Origin: Methanoculleus sp. UBA430
GTDB lineage: Archaea; Halobacteriota; Methanomicrobia; Methanomicrobiales; Methanoculleaceae
Direction: 5' to 3'
Assembly (NCBI RefSeq): GCF_002506585.1
Contig: NZ_DAXW01000009.1
Location: 471,406 to 535,405, forward strand
Length of the DNA stretch: 64,000 nt
Each line of letters begins with the position of its first letter. Positions within the stretch are counted from its first letter, which is position 1. Made by a program: the position numbers and the translations under genes. Shown here one piece after another: positions 41,740 to 50,634 of the stretch. The notes below the pieces were generated by a model. The model was not told the DNA's origin, ran no database searches, and worked only from the letters and a program-made list of their open reading frames with translations.

Positions 41740-42366
41740 CTACTGGACGTTCGCAAGACGGCTCTTGAGTTCATCGAGCGTGCAGTGCCGCACCTCCATC
41801 AGGGCGGAGACAATTGCGTCCGAAAAGACCAGTGCTGCGGTCTCAAAGAGGGTCCCCAGCGGGGCGAAGGATCCTGAGACCGATCGATACTGCCCGGTAA
41901 GCTGGCGGATCTCAAAGTCGTGCGGGATATCCGCATCCTTGAGGAGATCGTTCCCGATCTCAACGATGCAGTCGGCCATGCGGCCGATGTGCGAGTCCGG
42001 CGTCGACGTGACGAGACAGATCTTCCCCCCGATCTCCCGGGCGGTCTCGCATGCATCCACGACGGACCGGGTCTCACCCGAGCCTGAGAAGGCTATAAGA
42101 ACGTCTCCGCGCCCGAACGCAGGCGTGATCGTCTCGCCGATGACGTAACTCTCAAACCCAAGGTGCATGAGGCGCTGGGCGAACGCCCGCGCGACGAGGC
42201 CGGAACGCCCGGCTCCGGCAAGGTAGATCCGTTTGGCGTAGAGAATCTCATCGAGAAGCTGACCTGCACTCTCCTGATCTATGGAACGTGCCGTCTCTTC
42301 GAGACGTGACGTCATCAGGAGCATGAGAGCTGCGATGTTGGGGCAGTCCGGTTGCATACCTGTCAC
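41740..42366 (-). CDS. hxlB: 6-phospho-3-hexuloisomerase
   Basis: 208 residues from GTG 42366, chosen because GGGAGG lies 4-5 bases upstream. A single SIS domain: IYLAGAGRSGLVARAFAQRLMHLGF, a VLIAFSGSGETRSVVDACETAREIGGK sugar-phosphate loop, CLVTSTPDSHIG, and the C-terminal SFAPLGTLFETAALVFSDAIV. HxlB isomerises 3-hexulose 6-phosphate and fructose 6-phosphate; in archaea it works with hexulose-phosphate synthase to make ribulose 5-phosphate, replacing the pentose phosphate pathway. The partner gene is not in the window. Confidence 0.93.
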   Translation of the reverse strand: MTGMQPDCPNIAALMLLMTSRLEETARSIDQESAGQLLDEILYAKRIYLAGAGRSGLVARAFAQRLMHLGFESYVIGETITPAFGRGDVLIAFSGSGETRSVVDACETAREIGGKICLVTSTPDSHIGRMADCIVEIGNDLLKDADIPHDFEIRQLTGQYRSVSGSFAPLGTLFETAALVFSDAIVSALMEVRHCTLDELKSRLANVQ

Positions 42367-42490
42367 TAATCCTCCCTCGTTGAATCCACTGTACTACCCG
42401 GCACCACATAAAAGGATACGAAACAGGAGGCCTCTCCGCCCGGATTTTCTCGGGGGACGAACCGGCCGCACCGGGAGAATGTAAAGACGG

Positions 42491-43363
42491 CTACCGCTCC
42501 ACCGCGAGCCCGAGGACCCCGGTCGCTCCCGAGAAGACATCGCGGGCAATCCCGGCAAGCCCCCGGGCCGCACACCACTCGTCGTAGACGGCGACCTCCC
42601 GGGAGAGGAGAGCCCCGACCCCCGGCGCGATGGCGGGCGCCATGGAGCCGGCGAGGGCGACCTTTGCGCCGGGGTTGATGAGCAGCATCGCGGCACATTC
42701 CATCGCAGCAAACATGGCCATCGTCTCTACCCGAAGTTCAGGAGGCATCGTATGGTTCACGCCCGCACGAAGGAAGGAGTCGTTTGCGGAGGACTCGCCC
42801 CGGTCGATACGGCGAATGGCATCCACGTCGAGAGCGCCGTGCCGGGTGCCCGGCGCAAAGATGCAGGCATCGAACGCACCGGTGATCCGGCCGCCGGTCG
42901 AAAGAAGGGTGACGGTGTTCGAACTCGCGTCGCAGACCACGATATCCCCCCCCAGGTCGCGCGAGACCTCATACAGGATCCCGATCTTCTCGGGGCTCGC
43001 CTGGTGGGAGTAGGCCTTGAACCGCGAGTCGGTCGGCGATCCGCGGTGCAGCCCGGGGATCACCACGGCCGGAAGACCGCTTGCTCTGATCTCGTCGTAG
43101 ACCCGGGTGCCGCCGCCGATGTGCTTGCCGGCGCCCTCCCGGGAGACGACCCCCCGGTTCTGGACCTTTCTGATATCGGTGATGGCCGAGATTCCGTCGC
43201 CCATCGAGTAGCAGACGGCAATACCCTCGATCTCGTCGAGAGGAGAGAGGCGGCCGAGGTCGCCGGCCGAGAACTGCCTGGCCTCTTCACGGGATATCTT
43301 GAACTCCTCGTTTCCGGTGGAGAAGCGCATCGCGGTAGTGCCGTGGTCGATGCCGATAAACAT
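42491..43363 (-). CDS. Methanogenesis marker protein 12
   Basis: 290 residues from ATG 43363 (GAGGT 7 bases upstream). ASKHA-type fold: N-terminal MFIGIDHGTTAMRFS phosphate loop, GIAVCYSMGDGISAITDIRKVQNRGV, GGGTRVYDEIRASGLPAVVIPGLHR, VVCDASSNTVTLLS and SGATGVLGLAVER. This family is found in essentially all methanogens and used as a genome marker; its role is not established, though the ATPase-like fold suggests a maturation or activation function. It lies between the DUF368 transporter and hxlB on one strand. Confidence 0.92.
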   Translation of the reverse strand: MFIGIDHGTTAMRFSTGNEEFKISREEARQFSAGDLGRLSPLDEIEGIAVCYSMGDGISAITDIRKVQNRGVVSREGAGKHIGGGTRVYDEIRASGLPAVVIPGLHRGSPTDSRFKAYSHQASPEKIGILYEVSRDLGGDIVVCDASSNTVTLLSTGGRITGAFDACIFAPGTRHGALDVDAIRRIDRGESSANDSFLRAGVNHTMPPELRVETMAMFAAMECAAMLLINPGAKVALAGSMAPAIAPGVGALLSREVAVYDEWCAARGLAGIARDVFSGATGVLGLAVER

Positions 43364-43430
43364 GATAGGTACCTCGTTGCCCTCCGGGTGGAAGTAAGGT
43401 TTCGGATCGCCCCAAAAAAAGAGGCAAAAA

Positions 43431-44303
43431 TCAGGCACCGGTGCCCTGGTAGCGTCTCTTGAGATACTCCACCGCGCCGACGACGACGAGACCGGCTATG
43501 AAGAAGATCCAGCCGCCGGTCACCATATCCCCGGCCGCGGACCCCGTCTCCCAGAGCATCCGCGATGAGCCGAGCATCAGCCCGGTGAGCAGGGCAAGCA
43601 TTGCCCCGTGGTAGGTCTCGAGAAGATACTTGAGGGCCTTTGTAAAGAGGAGGAGTCCTGTAACCCCACCGGCGATGTAGGCGACGATCTCGGGGAGGGA
43701 GAGGGCCCGGAGCGCCGCAAGCATGAACTCGTACTGGTTAAGGACCAGAGTTATGTAGGCCCCCGAGATCCCGGGGAGGATCATGGCACAGAGCGCCGCC
43801 ATCCCGGTGAGGAAGAGGACCGGCAGGGAGTGACCGACATTAAAGTGCCCGAGACCCCCGAGGAGGTACCCGCCGCCGATCCCGACGGCGAGATAGGCGA
43901 GGGTGGCCGCATTCGGAGAGCGGATCTCAAGGAAGATAACGACCGCAGAGGCGATGATCAGACCGAGGAAGAAGGAGTAGGTCTCGACCGCGTGGTCGGT
44001 AAGGAGCAAGAGGATCACCCCGGACATCACGAGGAAGGCGGTGCCGATCCCGGCAAGGAGGACGATGAGGAAGGGGAGATCTATTTTTTCAAGGTCTGCC
44101 CTGAGAGAGCCGAAGTCGCCCTTGAGGAGATGTTTCACCGAGGCCGGGTCAACGCTGCCGATGGCTCCGACCAGCCGCTCGTAGATCCCGGTGATGAGAG
44201 CGATCGTCCCCCCCGAGACGCCGGGAATGATGTCGCAGGCCCCCATAGCGAGACCGCGCAGGTAGATCCCGGCGTGTTCCCGCAGGTCCGGACGCGGACT
44301 CAT
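43431..44303 (-). CDS. DUF368 (PopT-type) polyprenyl-phosphate transporter
   Basis: 290 residues with eight or more hydrophobic helices. The DUF368 signature is near the start (YLRGLAMGACDIIPGVSGGTIALITGIYERLV) and its internal repeat in the middle (LCAMILPGISGAYITLVLNQYEFML). In bacteria DUF368 proteins recycle undecaprenyl phosphate across the membrane; in an archaeon dolichyl-type phosphate is the likely substrate, which would feed surface glycan and protein glycosylation. It is upstream of marker 12 on the same strand, 67 bp apart. Confidence 0.9.
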   Translation of the reverse strand: MSPRPDLREHAGIYLRGLAMGACDIIPGVSGGTIALITGIYERLVGAIGSVDPASVKHLLKGDFGSLRADLEKIDLPFLIVLLAGIGTAFLVMSGVILLLLTDHAVETYSFFLGLIIASAVVIFLEIRSPNAATLAYLAVGIGGGYLLGGLGHFNVGHSLPVLFLTGMAALCAMILPGISGAYITLVLNQYEFMLAALRALSLPEIVAYIAGGVTGLLLFTKALKYLLETYHGAMLALLTGLMLGSSRMLWETGSAAGDMVTGGWIFFIAGLVVVGAVEYLKRRYQGTGA

Positions 44304-44447
44304 GACCCAACTCTCCGGGTTCGCATGCGGGCTTCTTCATCGCTGTGGTTGATGGACGCCTGTATGCTGAAAGCGGCCGGAGGCCGATCAGCACCATCAC
44401 GGATGCATACCGTTCTCAATTCAACTGCTCCTTATCACTTCAGTATA
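44304..44447. other. Gap between DUF368 gene and the IS element
   Basis: 144 bp containing the promoter side of the DUF368 gene. No gene is seen; a TATA-like element is not obvious. Confidence 0.3.
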
Positions 44448-45641
44448 GTGAACTACCCCGCGCCTCTCGGGCGGGGCTTCCTGCTTCATCAATAATACTT
44501 GCATCACATTTCTGTGATGTAGCGGTATTACCTCTACAGGCTCAAAGGGCTGTTCCATCCCCACGCGGTGAATGTTCACCGCAGCATTATAATCTCGATC
44601 TGCAATAAATCCACAGTATGGACATTCGTGGATTCGATCAGAAAGTGTCTTTTTCACGATACTTCCACAGTTTGAACACATTTGAGAAGTATTCCGGGGA
44701 TCGACTTTAATGATATTCGTACCAGCACTTTCAGCCTTGTACATAAGATAAGAATAGAATCGACCCCATGAAGCATCATGAATACTCCGATGCAACCCTG
44801 TGGAATTACCTTTCTCTTTAAGTCGTTTGATATCTAAATCTTCAATACATACGGTCGCATACGTATCAACGTAGTATCGAGACAATTTGTGAAGAAAATC
44901 TTTCTTTTGATTCGTAACATGCTCATACACCTTCGATAACTTACATTCCGCTTTCTTCCAGTTTTGCGAAAACTTCTGTTTCCGAGACACACTCCGATGT
45001 AATTTACGAATTTTCTTCAACGAATGTTCATAGAATCGAGGATTCTCAATTACAACACCATCGCTATCGATAGCGAATGAAGTTAATCCAACATCAATTC
45101 CAACCGAACGCCCATCGCGTTTCGATGTCAAAACCTTTTGTTCAGTTTGAATAACTACGTACCATTTATCACGAGATCGTGTGATCAAAACTCCTTTTAC
45201 GGTTCCCGAATATGGTCGATACATATCGAATGGAATCGTACCGATCTTCGAGAATGTAACCGTACCGTGTTCTCTATCGATCTTGAATCCTGATTGGTTG
45301 TAGTTAATCGTCCGATATCGAAACGTACTCTTGAACCGAAGTTTACCGATCTTTCGTCCGCGTTTCTTCATTTGAGAAAGAGCACGGATGTTACTCCAAA
45401 GTGTATAATTTACCATTTGAAGTGTTTTCGAATACACTTCATTCAGACGTGGATTCTCTTTCTTCAATGTAACAATCCGGGCTTGTAAATTTTGCATTGT
45501 TGGAGATATTCCATTTCCCCGTGATGTATTACACTCTTCAAGAAGTTTGTTGTAAAGCCACCTACAAGTATCAAGAGCGTTGTTGAGTCGTAATTCTACG
45601 ACATCATTTGGATATGCCCGATACTTGTAGGAGGCGATCAT
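44421..45641 (-). CDS. tnpB: TnpB, RNA-guided nuclease of IS605
   Basis: 406 residues. The RuvC-like triad is intact: Asp in GIDVGLTSFAID, Glu in VCIEDLDIKRL and Asp in DRDYNAAVNIHR. The zinc-finger is MCSNCGSI ... ECPYCGF and the N-terminal segment MIASYKYRAYPNDVVELRLNNALDTCRWLYNKLLEE is standard. TnpB proteins use an RNA derived from the element's 3' end to cut DNA beside a short motif. The reading frame runs past the right-end hairpin (QEAPPERRGVVHY), so the last residues are encoded by element-end DNA. The start abuts the tnpA stop. Confidence 0.93.
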   Translation of the reverse strand: MIASYKYRAYPNDVVELRLNNALDTCRWLYNKLLEECNTSRGNGISPTMQNLQARIVTLKKENPRLNEVYSKTLQMVNYTLWSNIRALSQMKKRGRKIGKLRFKSTFRYRTINYNQSGFKIDREHGTVTFSKIGTIPFDMYRPYSGTVKGVLITRSRDKWYVVIQTEQKVLTSKRDGRSVGIDVGLTSFAIDSDGVVIENPRFYEHSLKKIRKLHRSVSRKQKFSQNWKKAECKLSKVYEHVTNQKKDFLHKLSRYYVDTYATVCIEDLDIKRLKEKGNSTGLHRSIHDASWGRFYSYLMYKAESAGTNIIKVDPRNTSQMCSNCGSIVKKTLSDRIHECPYCGFIADRDYNAAVNIHRVGMEQPFEPVEVIPLHHRNVMQVLLMKQEAPPERRGVVHYTEVIRSS

Positions 45642-46164
45642 TTATTTCTCCGTTTGGGATTCCACATACTCTTTTAAGACATCAAGACTAACTTGTCCCG
45701 ATGTTGCAAGGAAATACGATGAAGACCAGAATGAATCTCCCCATAGTAGATTCTTTGTTTCCGGGAACTCTTGTCGTAATCTCCGTGAAGATACTCCTTT
45801 TATGACATTGACCGCATTAACGAGATTGGTTTTTGGAGTTGCTTTGAAGAGAAGATGATAATGATCTTCTGCGGGTTCTTGTGCAACCACATCAATACCC
45901 AATTCGGTTGACAAATCCCATACAATCTCTTTTAGACGTTCTCGAATATCATCGGAATACAACGCTTTCCGGCGATACTTCACTACTATCACCAAGTGAT
46001 AATAGAGTGCGAAGACCGAATGCGCAGATTTATCAAGTTTATACTTCATATTGGGTATATAATATTATTACACCCAAAAAGTAGATATACTTATCGTAAT
46101 GACGAAGGGGCTCCGCTTTCATCCCCGGCCTAAAGACCGGGGACTTCTCGCTTCGCCCCTTCAA
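44448..46164 (-). mobile_element. Intact IS200/IS605-family element
   Basis: The element contains tnpA and tnpB in tandem on the minus strand. Its 5' (left) end has hairpin CCCCGG-loop-CCGGGG (about 46121-46143) inside a GGGGC...GCCCC outer stem with TTGAA at the edge (46160-46164). Its 3' (right) end, minus strand, reads GAAGCCCCGCC...GGCGCGGGGTAGTTCAC and ends about 44448. Both genes are uninterrupted. GC content is far lower than in the flanks, which marks recent arrival. Ends are placed by eye, good to a few bases. Confidence 0.85.
45642..46049 (-). CDS. tnpA: TnpA, HUH/Y1 transposase of IS200/IS605
   Basis: 135 residues with the HUH motif EDHYHLLFKATP and the catalytic Tyr region WSSSYFLATSGQVSLDVLKEYVESQ. 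Length and the start (KLDKSAHSVFALYYHLVIVVKYRRKAL) are typical of the family. It acts as a dimer that cuts and joins single-stranded DNA at hairpin ends. It precedes tnpB on the same strand with no gap. Confidence 0.94.
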   Translation of the reverse strand: MKYKLDKSAHSVFALYYHLVIVVKYRRKALYSDDIRERLKEIVWDLSTELGIDVVAQEPAEDHYHLLFKATPKTNLVNAVNVIKGVSSRRLRQEFPETKNLLWGDSFWSSSYFLATSGQVSLDVLKEYVESQTEK

Positions 46165-46439
46165 CCCCACAAGTTAAAAGCATTCGTAAAAAACATGCCC
46201 CTACGCGGACTGTCCGGTCGTAGAATGGCCCCTGCACGAGTATTGATCTTTCCTATACTCCAGGGAGTCCCGGTTCTTTTTATCCTGCACGTATTCACCG
46301 TCCCGGTTGCCCGTCCATCCTGCTCCATCTCGCGGCAGCCGACCCCTGGCTCGTCCTCACCGTTCCGACCGTACGACCGATCGCCGATGGGCAAGACCGT
46401 CCATCCAGTAACCCTATAGCGTGGGAGGGAGATTACACT
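46165..46439. other. Gap between IS element and galE-like gene
   Basis: 275 bp with no recognised gene. GGGAGGGAG at 46422-46430 lies 10-18 bases before the next ATG and is its likely ribosome-binding site; CCCTATAG just upstream could be a weak TATA. Reading frames here look random. Confidence 0.4.
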
Positions 46440-47372
46440 ATGATGTTCTGTATCGTAACGGGCGGTGCCGGCTTCATCGGTTCGCACGTCGTCGATGCCC
46501 TGGTCGCGGCGGGAGACGACGTGCTGGTCATCGATGACTGCAGCGCGGGCACCGAGAGGAATCTCGCACGGCATGCGGCGGGCGGGCAGGTCACGTTCGT
46601 CAGGCAGAACCTGCTCGACGACGGCTGGCAGGAGCACTTCGCGGGGGCCGACCGGGTCTATCACATCGCCGCAGACCCCGATGTCCGGCAGAGCGCCGTG
46701 ACCCCGGACTCCCAGATCAGAAACAATATCATGGCCACGCACCGAGTGCTCGAGGCGATGCGGGCGTACGGCGTGCCGGAACTGGTCTTCACCTCGACCT
46801 CGACCATCTACGGCGATGCCGCCGTCATCCCGACGCCGGAGACCTATACCCCGCTTGAGCCGATATCCGTCTATGGTGCGACGAAACTCGCCTGTGAGGC
46901 GCTGATATCGTCGTACTGCCACTCGTTTGGCATGACGGCATGGGTCTACCGATTTGCAAACATCATCGGCGAGAGGAGCGGCCACGGCGTCATCTCCGAC
47001 TTCATCCGGAAGCTCCGCGAGAACCCGCGGGAACTCGAGATCCTCGGCGACGGCAGGCAGACGAAGTCCTACCTGGAGGTCGGAGGGTGCGTCCGGGCCG
47101 TGCAGTTCGGGATCGAACACTCGCACGACACGGTGAACACCTTCAACATCGGTTCCGAGGACTGGATCGACGTTGTCAGGATCGCCGATATCGTCACGGA
47201 AGAGATGGGGCTTTCCGGCGTCCGCTACCGGTTCACCGGCGGCGCACGCGGCTGGGTCGGGGATGTGCCCAGAATGCAGCTCTCGGTCGAGAGACTCAAG
47301 AGTCTCGGCTGGCGGTGTCCTACCACGTCGGAAGAGAGCGTGCGCACGGCGGTCCGCGCCATGCTCGGATAA
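46440..47372 (+). CDS. NAD-dependent sugar epimerase (UDP-glucose 4-epimerase-like)
   Basis: 310 residues of the extended SDR family: NAD loop GGAGFIGSHVVDAL, HIAADPDVRQS, catalytic Ser/Thr in FTSTSTIYGD and YxxxK in YGATKLACE, then RFANIIGERSGHGVISDFI. Most similar to archaeal GalE-type epimerases, which make UDP-galactose or related sugars for surface glycans; the exact sugar is not readable. Two ATGs (46440 and 46443) are in frame; either is plausible. Confidence 0.9.
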   Translation: MMFCIVTGGAGFIGSHVVDALVAAGDDVLVIDDCSAGTERNLARHAAGGQVTFVRQNLLDDGWQEHFAGADRVYHIAADPDVRQSAVTPDSQIRNNIMATHRVLEAMRAYGVPELVFTSTSTIYGDAAVIPTPETYTPLEPISVYGATKLACEALISSYCHSFGMTAWVYRFANIIGERSGHGVISDFIRKLRENPRELEILGDGRQTKSYLEVGGCVRAVQFGIEHSHDTVNTFNIGSEDWIDVVRIADIVTEEMGLSGVRYRFTGGARGWVGDVPRMQLSVERLKSLGWRCPTTSEESVRTAVRAMLG

Positions 47373-47446
47373 CGGGGACGCGGCACCCCCTCCAATAGCG
47401 ACCGGGTCAGGGTTTCAGGCACTATCTGGATTGCACAAGGGTTTAC

Positions 47447-48601
47447 ATGAAATACATCATTGTTCTCGGAGACGGCATGGCGGACGAGCCGCTTGCCGAA
47501 CTGGGGGGCAGGACACCCCTCGAATATGCAGAAAAACCGAATATGGACAGGATCGCCCGGGAGGGCCGGTGCGGGATGCTCAGGACCGTCCCGGAGGGAT
47601 TTGAGCCGGGGAGTGATATCGCGAACCTCTCCATCCTGGGCTACGACCCCCACACCGCCTATACCGGGAGAGGGCCGCTCGAGGCGGCAAGCATGGGCAT
47701 CACCCTCCGCGACGGCGAGATGGCCTACCGGTGCAACCTGGTCACGATCCGGGACGGGGTCATGGAGGACTTCAACGCCGGGCACATCTCCAGCGCCGAA
47801 GGCGCCGAACTCCTCCGCGATCTGGACGCCGCGCTCGGGGACGTCCGGGTCTATCCCGGGGTCAGTTACCGGAACCTGATGGTCGTGGCCGGGGCAGACG
47901 GTGCCCTGACCACCCCTCCCCACGATATCGTCGGTCAACCGGTCACCGGCTACCTCCCGCGCGGAGACGATGCCGGCATCCTCCTCGACTGCATGGAACG
48001 GTCCCGGGAAGTCTTTGCCGACCACCCGGTCAACCGGCGCCGCCTGCAGGAGGGAAAGGCCCCGGCCACCGACGTCTGGCCGTGGAGCGGCGGGAGAAGG
48101 CCGTTCCTTGCGCCCTTCCGCGAGAAGTACGGCCTTGCCGGCGCCGTGATCTCCGCAGTCGATCTCCTGAGCGGCATCGCCCGCCTCGCCGGGATGGAGG
48201 TGATCCGCGTCCCGGGCGCAACCGGGTTCCTCGACACCGACTACGAGGCGAAGGCCCGGTACGCGGTCGATGCCCTTGACCGCCTCGACTTCGTCTACAT
48301 GCACGTCGAGGCCCCTGACGAAGCCGGACACATGGGAAGCGTGGAGGAGAAGGTGCGGGCGATCGAGCGGCTCGACGAGGCGGTCGGGATTATCCTGGAC
48401 CGGCCGGAGACGATTGTTGCGGTCCTCCCCGATCACCCGACACCGATACGGATTAAGACTCACACCGCGGACCCAATACCGTTTGCGGTACTCGGGAAGG
48501 GGAAGGATGGTGTTGTCGCGTTCTCCGAGCGCGAGGCGGCGAAGGGATCGTTGGGGCTCATGCAGGCGCCGGACCTCCTCACCCTGCTCTTTTCACGGTA
48601 A
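47447..48601 (+). CDS. apgM: 2,3-bisphosphoglycerate-independent phosphoglycerate mutase, archaeal type
   Basis: 384 residues of the alkaline-phosphatase superfamily. MKYIIVLGDGMADEP carries the first metal Asp; ANLSILGYDPHTAYTGRGPLEAAS has the nucleophile Ser of ApgM; YMHVEAPDEAGHMG and VLPDHPTPIRIKTHTADPIPF contain the remaining metal ligands. It interconverts 3- and 2-phosphoglycerate in glycolysis and gluconeogenesis. The ribosome-binding site is weak (AAGGG). It is likely transcribed on its own or with the galE-like gene. Confidence 0.94.
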   Translation: MKYIIVLGDGMADEPLAELGGRTPLEYAEKPNMDRIAREGRCGMLRTVPEGFEPGSDIANLSILGYDPHTAYTGRGPLEAASMGITLRDGEMAYRCNLVTIRDGVMEDFNAGHISSAEGAELLRDLDAALGDVRVYPGVSYRNLMVVAGADGALTTPPHDIVGQPVTGYLPRGDDAGILLDCMERSREVFADHPVNRRRLQEGKAPATDVWPWSGGRRPFLAPFREKYGLAGAVISAVDLLSGIARLAGMEVIRVPGATGFLDTDYEAKARYAVDALDRLDFVYMHVEAPDEAGHMGSVEEKVRAIERLDEAVGIILDRPETIVAVLPDHPTPIRIKTHTADPIPFAVLGKGKDGVVAFSEREAAKGSLGLMQAPDLLTLLFSR

Positions 48602-48674
48602 ATCGGGCCGGGAACGGGGCGGCATTCTCCGGCACCACCTTTTTGTAGTCCCTGTACACATCACGTACTCAGGT

Positions 48675-50222
48675 ATGAAACCCCTGACGGCAGACAGAAT
48701 CGGCGAGAGGATACGGGAGATCGAACAACGTATAGGAAGGCTCTCCCCGATGCAGAAAGTCCTCATCGGGACGGACGGATCAGTGACAAACCTCCTCGAG
48801 ATGGCGACCGGTCACTCCGTCACCATCACCACCCGTCTTCAGGAGGTCATCGGCGCCGACCCGAAGATCGCGGCGGCACTTAATATCGAGCCGGGCGACG
48901 AGGTCAACTACCGTGTCGTGGAGTTAAAGGACAGCGTTACGGGAGAGACCCTCATCTACGCGGTCTCCTGCACCCCGCTCCGGCGGCTTGCCCCGGAGTT
49001 CAGGCAGGACCTCATGCGGGCGGATATCCCCATCGGCAGGATCCTCTCCCGCCACCGGATAGAGTCGCGCCGGGAGATCACGGACGCCCGCGTCGTCCCG
49101 GCCGGTACGGACCTGGCGCGGACGTTCAATGTCCATCGGTGCGAATCGATGCTCTCCAGGAAATACCGGATCATCCACCGCGAAGAACCGCTGATAGCGA
49201 TTGAGGAGATCTTCCCCTGCACGGCGTTTGCGGACGAGATCCGGGTGCTGGTCGATGCCCCATCCCGGATCCACATCACCCTGCTCGATATGAACGGTGC
49301 CTCGGGGAGGGTGGATGGCGGGGTCGGGGTCACCCTCGACGAGCCAGGGTGCGTGCTCGATGCACGGAAGAGCACGGATATCGACGTGCGCGGCGGCGAT
49401 GAGACGGCCCGCCACAGGGTTGCCGGGGCCGCCCGGGCGGTGAGGGAAGGACTCGCGCTCCCGGGCGGCGCGGAGTTCACGCTGCACGCCTCCGCCAGGC
49501 AGCACGCCGGGCTCGGGAGCGGGACACAGGTTGCGCTTGCCGCGGCCGCCGCCCTCTGCCGGCTCTACGACCGGAACGTCCCGGCATTCGACCTTGCGCG
49601 GATCGTCGGGCGCGGCGGGACCTCCGGGATCGGCACGGCGGCGTTCGAGCAGGGCGGGTTCATCCTGGACGGCGGGCACCGGTTCGGCTCTATTGGGGGC
49701 AAGCAGGAGTTCCGTCCCTCGGCGGCATCACGGGGTATCGCACCGCCGCCGGTCCTCGCCCGGCACCGGTTCCCGGAAGACTGGCGCATCCTGCTGGTGA
49801 CGCCGGAGGTCGGTGCGGGGGCGCACGGGGGAAGGGAGGTCGATATCTTCCGCACGCACTGCCCGGTGCCGCTCGAGGAGGTGCGGGAACTCTGCCACGA
49901 GGTGCTCATGCGGATGATCCCGGGGCTTGTCGAGCACGATCTCGACCTCTTTGGCTCGGCGGTCAATAGGACACAGGCCCTGGGATTCAAGAAAGTCGAG
50001 GTAGCCATGCAGCACCCGGTCGTCTCCTCGCTCCTCGAGGCGATGGTGCAGGCCGGCGCTGCCGGGGCGGGCCTGAGTTCGTTCGGACCGACGGTCTACG
50101 CCGTAGGGGATACGGACATGCAGGATGCGGCAGGGGCGGCGACGGAGGTGCTCGGGGATGGCGGGGGGTCGGTGATACTTACGAAGGCGAGAAACTGCGG
50201 GGCGAATGTGCGGGCCGGGTGA
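48675..50222 (+). CDS. Fusion of chorismate-lyase-like (DUF98) domain and beta-RFAP synthase
   Basis: 515 residues from ATG 48675. The N-terminal 180 residues match DUF98: MQKVLIGTDGSVTNLLEMATGHSV, EPGDEVNYRVVELKD, LIYAVSCTPLRRL, ADIPIGRILSRHRIESRREI, SRKYRIIHREEPLIAIEEIFP. DUF98 includes chorismate lyases that make 4-hydroxybenzoate. The C-terminal 330 residues are beta-ribofuranosylaminobenzene 5'-phosphate synthase (GHMP fold; RIHITLLDMNGASGRVDGGVG, ARQHAGLGSGTQVALA, GRGGTSGIGTAAFEQGG, FKKVEVAMQHPVV). That enzyme joins 4-hydroxybenzoate or 4-aminobenzoate to PRPP, the first committed step to methanopterin. The fusion couples two consecutive steps. The frame is continuous, so it is not an assembly join visible here. 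Confidence 0.88.
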   Translation: MKPLTADRIGERIREIEQRIGRLSPMQKVLIGTDGSVTNLLEMATGHSVTITTRLQEVIGADPKIAAALNIEPGDEVNYRVVELKDSVTGETLIYAVSCTPLRRLAPEFRQDLMRADIPIGRILSRHRIESRREITDARVVPAGTDLARTFNVHRCESMLSRKYRIIHREEPLIAIEEIFPCTAFADEIRVLVDAPSRIHITLLDMNGASGRVDGGVGVTLDEPGCVLDARKSTDIDVRGGDETARHRVAGAARAVREGLALPGGAEFTLHASARQHAGLGSGTQVALAAAAALCRLYDRNVPAFDLARIVGRGGTSGIGTAAFEQGGFILDGGHRFGSIGGKQEFRPSAASRGIAPPPVLARHRFPEDWRILLVTPEVGAGAHGGREVDIFRTHCPVPLEEVRELCHEVLMRMIPGLVEHDLDLFGSAVNRTQALGFKKVEVAMQHPVVSSLLEAMVQAGAAGAGLSSFGPTVYAVGDTDMQDAAGAATEVLGDGGGSVILTKARNCGANVRAG

Positions 50223-50634
50223 GAACCCATAGTGAATGTAGCGGTGATTCTGTCCCTCGTCAGGTAATTGATAGCATCTGCGCCAACCCTCATGCGCGTA
50301 TCAAATTACAACCATTTAATCATCAACTCCCGGCTGCAATTCAGGAGAGTTGACGAGAGGCTGCGTTCGCATGGAATGGCTCCAAATTGTTGTGTCCAGT
50401 GAGCTGCCACGCCACAGTGCTGGGCGTACCTCTTTGTTAATGGATTCTGCGACCTGCAAACAGAGAACCGTCGATGGTTGCACGCTCTCGATCCAGAGAG
50501 CATGCACACCTCCCGGAGGCCACAGCACCCGAAATTGAATAGCACACCTGCACCTCACGAGGACACCACACTCTTTTTGCGGTAACGTGGCTGGGAACGT
50601 GCAGGAAGTTGTCGTCTTTATCTTTCAGGATCAT

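Noticed and set aside
46051..46075. TATA-like palindrome just upstream of tnpA
   Set aside because: It is too close to the ATG to act as a normal TATA box; probably incidental AT-rich sequence in the element.
46161..47126. 321-codon minus-strand frame opposite the epimerase
   Set aside because: The + strand has a complete SDR epimerase; the antisense frame has no recognised domain.
47225..48463. 412-codon minus-strand frame opposite phosphoglycerate mutase
   Set aside because: Antisense shadow of a clear ApgM enzyme.
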